NCBI GenBank assembly: GCA_963971425.1
Contig: OZ020517.1
Coordinates: 15,838,904 to 15,902,903 of the forward strand
Reading direction: 5' to 3'
Length of the DNA: 64,000 nt
Source: Bryoerythrophyllum caledonicum
Taxonomy: Eukaryota > Streptophyta > Bryopsida > Pottiales > Pottiaceae
Part shown: one piece after another, positions 60,649 through 64,000 of the stretch
How positions within the stretch are numbered: the stretch's first letter is position 1
How the letters are laid out: the number at the start of each line of letters is the position of its first letter
Notes under the pieces: model-generated
Seen by the model: only the letters and a program-made list of their open reading frames with translations
The model's database searches: none
Told to the model about the DNA's origin: nothing
Translations under genes and position numbers: made by a program

Positions 60649-61848
60649 ATGCAAAATTTATTCCTTGAAGTCGGAGTTCTTGGGGATATTTCGCACCAAT
60701 TTGCCGTTGCGACTGATCCAGGAGACGTTGACTTGACGGATATCTCCCCGCGCTTCAGCGGCTTTCACTCACTGTTGGGAGATTACGAGAGACTGGAGCA
60801 TCAAGAATTACTTGTTGCCGCCAGCGGTCTTGGATTTCATGTCGATTCTGGCCAATGTTCACTTCATCGTGTCGGGGAGCCTGCAGTTGTAATCAAACTT
60901 GTTGTCGTAGTTGAGATCGTGTCACCGATGCATCCTGGGAATGTCGCTGTCGCTTCCGGCTCCACCCGCTGTCACATCGAGGTGGCAGACACCAACGATT
61001 TAGTTTCGGATGGTGCTTGTCCTATCGGTGTCAATGTCGTCGGCTCCCAGCCGACACCTTCGTCTGCTTCAGTTCCAACTGCCGACCTCAGCTCCAATTT
61101 GGTTCACAGGAACATTCAGGTGGGTCCTTCAAGCTACTACCTCGTCCTTGAACTAAGGGGGCTTCTCTTCGCCGAAAGTTTTCTTTGTCGTGGCAATGCT
61201 AAGAGGAAGAGCTTTTATCAGAAATCTAGGCCTGGGCTTCGAGAGTTCCTTGCTTTCTTCGAGTCGTCCTTTTCATTGGCCTTTTGGTCAACTGATAATT
61301 CCAGAGAGATCCATCGACACATGGATTACTTGTTCGATGTTTTCCCCGACTTGCGAAAGAACACAAAAGTGTTGGGCACTATCTATTGTGATTCCTCTGC
61401 GGCCAAGAATCCGTCGACTTCATCTGCGCCGCTGCTGAAGAGGTTGGCCCGAATGTTTTCTGATAGACGCTTTTTAATCGGGCCTGATGCAAATGAGCAG
61501 AACACGCTTCTTGTTGATCCCTTTCCTCTCCAGAATATCCTCAATAGCCCCTGTAATGTTGTTCATCCTTCTCTATTTAAGTATAATATTCCGGAGATCT
61601 CAGTTTCCGGGATGCAGCCTTATCTATTGAGTGCGTTAGTTCCCTTTCTCTCGGGACTTTTGAAGTCTCGAGTCAATGTTCAGGAGTACTACCATGCAAA
61701 TTGGGAATTTGGAACTTCTCGACTTTACCCTGGGTCATTTCAGCATCAAAAGTACAGGGAGGTCATCTATCCCCAGGCCTTGGGTTTCGACGCTCCATAT
61801 TGTCCCTATGAAGTGGAGTCGAAGCTATTAATAATCTACTTGAACTAA
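60649..61848 (+). CDS. FCP1/NIF-like unit 3 of element B
   Basis: The longest uninterrupted unit (399 residues) starts right after acceptor GACTTCAG, in phase 0. The first 150 residues are unassigned and include a B-type palindrome in frame (VVGSQPTPSSA). The HAD-like part is SSYYLVLELRGLLFAES, GLREFLAFFESSFSLAFWST, KRLARMFSDRRFLIGPDANE and QNTLLVDPFPLQNILNSP. Motif I lacks both Asp. The C-terminus (LYPGSFQHQKYREV..) resembles that of unit 2. Probably a terminal exon rather than an independent gene. Confidence 0.6.
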   Translation: MQNLFLEVGVLGDISHQFAVATDPGDVDLTDISPRFSGFHSLLGDYERLEHQELLVAASGLGFHVDSGQCSLHRVGEPAVVIKLVVVVEIVSPMHPGNVAVASGSTRCHIEVADTNDLVSDGACPIGVNVVGSQPTPSSASVPTADLSSNLVHRNIQVGPSSYYLVLELRGLLFAESFLCRGNAKRKSFYQKSRPGLREFLAFFESSFSLAFWSTDNSREIHRHMDYLFDVFPDLRKNTKVLGTIYCDSSAAKNPSTSSAPLLKRLARMFSDRRFLIGPDANEQNTLLVDPFPLQNILNSPCNVVHPSLFKYNIPEISVSGMQPYLLSALVPFLSGLLKSRVNVQEYYHANWEFGTSRLYPGSFQHQKYREVIYPQALGFDAPYCPYEVESKLLIIYLN

Positions 61849-62145
61849 ATATCCATCTATTCTCGAATGGGCTTTTTCGAGTTTCTATTCCTCTTTATTG
61901 CTACTGACAATCAGAAACTGATCCTTCCTTTCCTTGTAATTTTTGAATTTTTGTGATATTATGATATATTTTCTAATTCCAGCTTTCCTATGTGTATGTA
62001 TTGCCTTTATCACATGTCTGTGCTTCATCTCTGATGATGGTCATGTGCGTTGTTATGCCCCGTCGGCTGGCAGGCGACGGTACAGTGTTTTCATCCTTCC
62101 TTAATATTCGGCATCATGACGATTGTCTTCTTTTTGATTTTTCAG

Positions 62146-62802
62146 GGGTCATCCTTTTATTTCAAATGCTTATATGGAACCCCTTCACCGTATCGAAAGT
62201 GTGTTGTCCTCTGTGTCAATGGGCTCCTTTGCTTTGTAAAACCGCATGTGCCAACTTCTGGTTCTTGCACTCGTGAGAATATAGTTCGCCGGCCGGGCTT
62301 GAAAAAACTTTTTGATATGTTGCTCCCTTGCTTTAACGTCGCGCTTTGGTCAACGTTGCCGATGGAGGAGTTACAACTTGTCTTGCGGCATATTCTTCCG
62401 GTTGGTGTTATGGATAGGCTGTCATTTGTCTATAGCAGACGTGACTTAGCGCAGAGCATAAATTTTCCTTAGAGTTACAAAACGATGTCTATTCTTTCTA
62501 AGAAGAATCATTCGCGTTCTGTCTGCCTGCCTCATCAAGTTCTGTTCGTGGATGTGAACCCAAGGTCTCTCAGGAAAAACCTCGACAATATTTGTTATAT
62601 TCCCTGGCCGTTTCAGGGTCATTTGAGCCTTCGAGACAATGACCATGTTATTCCTAACGTGGTGACCGACATCCTTCCCTTCATCCATCCGCTCCACAAA
62701 TTTTCAAGCGTGCCTGAATATTTGGAGCAAGCACATCGACCTGATCAGTCTCATTGGGCGGTTTCAAAGGCGCGTGAGTGTGGGCGCACAGTTGTCCGAT
62801 AG
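62146..62802 (+). pseudogene. FCP1/NIF-like unit 4 of element B
   Basis: Begins in phase 0 after TTTTTCAG, with a palindrome upstream (62060) and another downstream (62833). It shows YRKCVVLCVNGLLCFVKP (motif I degenerate), GLKKLFDMLLPCFNVALWST (motif II), HQVLFVDVNPRSLRKNLDNI and a C-terminal tail. One stop at about 62470 splits it. Confidence 0.55.
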
Positions 62803-63232
62803 GACGAAATCGAATGGTACTAGGTCTTCTCCTTCGGCTGCCAGTCGATGGTCTTCAAATTAGTTTTTGTCCGTGATTTGAAGGATGCATTTTGTAAAGT
62901 TCATGAAAGTAAACATTTGTATTGTATAATTTGATTTTGAGGATTCATGTACGTGTCATTAGTTTCCGTTCAACTTTATTATAGGATGGTTTCTTCTAGG
63001 AAGTTGTATTTATTTGTTCTCGAGATGTTCACTTTTTGGTTGGCTACCAGCCGACACTGTAATTTGTTCTGATCAATAAACGTCTCTTTTTTGCAACTGG
63101 TATATGTTATTTTGGAACATCAGATTTGTCGATTGAGTTTTTCTTGCTTTATTACTTTTGGCCTCTGCTGCCCGCTGACTGAGTTTTTTCTCAGTGACTT
63201 GTTTTTGACTCGTTTTTATTTCTGGACTTTGT

Positions 63233-63260
63233 TTTGTCCATATTTAGTTAAATATCCGTT
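63233..63260 (-). repeat. Element B right TIR
   Basis: Perfect 28-base inverse copy of 18906-18933, followed by TATG. Confidence 0.9.
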
Positions 63261-64000
63261 TATGCTATTTTTCACTAAAGACAAGAACTTTTTTTTGACA
63301 ACATGAAGGGAAATAATATTACTTGCGAGTACTGAAAATCTCACTTTCAATAGAGTGTCCTATCAAAAGTTTTTGGAGGTGCCCGAGGTGCCCGCCCTCC
63401 CCATTTAAAATTCAAAACCCTATAACTTTTTCATCAAATGTCCAATTTAGGAAAAAAATGTTTTTCCACTAATGTCTTTCTATAGTAAAAATTTGAAAGT
63501 GGAATGTTGGAAATTGACACCGTAGGAACCTGACCGATTTTTCAAAAAGCCCTTTTTGGACACTTGGTCCTTTAGGGGTTAAGATAGAGTAGTTTGGGAA
63601 CTCAATTTAGGAACCTGGTTTAGAATTTGCATTAGTGACTACAACTGAGATCAATTTGGGCATTGGGACTCATGATTTGGCATCATTTAGCACTCACAAC
63701 TAGATCATTGGGTATTGGGCATCGGGCATTGAGTCACATATTCTCTATTTAATAGAAAATCCGCCCCCCTTCGTCACATGATTATCCGAGTTGCACATTT
63801 CATCGAAGTTGCTGGAGTTGCACTTTTCACCCAGGGTGCGTTTTTCTACAGTCAAGTTATAAATAGTAGTTCACTTTTACCCGTGCGTCCTTTTGCATCA
63901 TTTTAAGATTAGCAATTTACTTTTCATGTGCATGCTTTTGCATCATTTTGTCTCCAGGCTGATGATGTGATGGTTTTGGATCATTGGATTTTATAAAAAT
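63261..64000 (+). repeat. Repeat R1 right half and AT-rich flank
   Basis: 63265-63400 aligns with 37595-37740 (TATTTTTCACTA, AATATTACTT, TACTGAAAAT), the part of R1 displaced by element B. From about 63460 to the window end I see no gene. Confidence 0.65.

Larger units (their letters stand above)
45634..63056. repeat. B-type palindromes, right cluster
   Basis: Copies or near-copies of GTCGGCTGGCAGCCGAC lie at about 45634, 45663, 53668, 57399, 58515, 59563, 60488, 61038, 62060, 62833 and 63039. All but 61038 are in introns or between FCP1-like units, about one per gap. The 61038 copy is in a coding exon (VVGSQPTPS). None occurs inside elements A or C. Confidence 0.85.
18906..63260. mobile_element. 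Element B: giant TIR DNA transposon, nested-in by A and C
   Basis: Ends are 28-base perfect inverted repeats starting AACGGATATTTAACT (18906-18933 and 63233-63260). They are flanked by the direct duplication TATG (18902-18905 and 63261-63264). Flanks joined across B match the uninterrupted R1 copy near 37560-37710, an empty site. Inside are a leftward transposase-like gene (20.2-25.0 kb) and a rightward ParB-like/FCP1-like gene set (45.7-62.8 kb). Subtracting A and C leaves about 18.9 kb. The genes carry many stops and frame breaks, so B looks dead. The 4-base duplication and DDE-like enzyme recall the Sola class, which is inference. Confidence 0.85.

Noticed and set aside
18906-63260. Integrated large DNA virus or Polinton-like element
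   Set aside because: No capsid, packaging ATPase, protein-primed polymerase or integrase motif seen; TIRs, 4-bp duplication and a DDE-like gene fit a plain DNA transposon.

Overview
The window looks like nuclear DNA of a non-seed land plant, most likely a bryophyte. The signs are TTTAGGG-type telomeric motifs, short GT-AG introns, a plant TKL kinase fused to an HSP70-like domain, and exons resembling the tail of kinesin-9, a flagellar motor kept by plants with swimming sperm. The species cannot be fixed from sequence alone.

Layout. (1) 1-18.9 kb is host sequence. It holds a tandem duplication of a kinase/HSP70 fusion gene: a broken copy at 1-3378 and an apparently whole copy at 11347-14874. 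Between them lies a small-exon, AT-rich gene at 3.9-6.4 kb. Dispersed repeats follow. (2) 18906-63260 is one very large DNA transposon, element B. It has 28-bp perfect terminal inverted repeats (TIRs), a TATG target duplication, and a paralogous empty site at about 37.6 kb. (3) 25035-43958 is a second transposon, element A, nested in B. It has 29-bp TIRs and a CATG duplication, and it sits at the start codon of B's transposase gene. (4) 46894-53442 is a third, unrelated TIR element, C, inserted in B's ParB-like gene. Without A and C, B is about 18.9 kb, almost the size of A.

A and B share one gene plan. A DDE-type transposase-like gene (the family I know as DUF7869) is transcribed away from a multi-exon gene that encodes a ParB/sulfiredoxin-like domain, a conserved alpha/beta region, a coiled-coil or basic tail and FCP1/NIF-like pseudo-phosphatase exons (one in A, four in B). 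I do not recognise this combination as a described transposon type.

The most striking feature is that each element carries its own family of short palindromes, found mostly in introns and intergenic spacers. A has arm TTTAGCTCGA mirrored around one C/G, B has GTCGGCTGGCAGCCGAC, and C has GTGCCGACATCGGCAC. The palindrome families change exactly at the boundaries that the TIRs define independently. A homologous, same-phase intron carries A-type palindromes in A and a B-type palindrome in B. Arm sequences differ between copies while symmetry is kept. Possible roles are parS-like sites for the ParB-like protein, RNA hairpins that help introns splice, or self-spreading palindromes. B and C are clearly decayed. 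A still has an uninterrupted transposase-like frame of 944 codons, but its ParB-like gene has stops.
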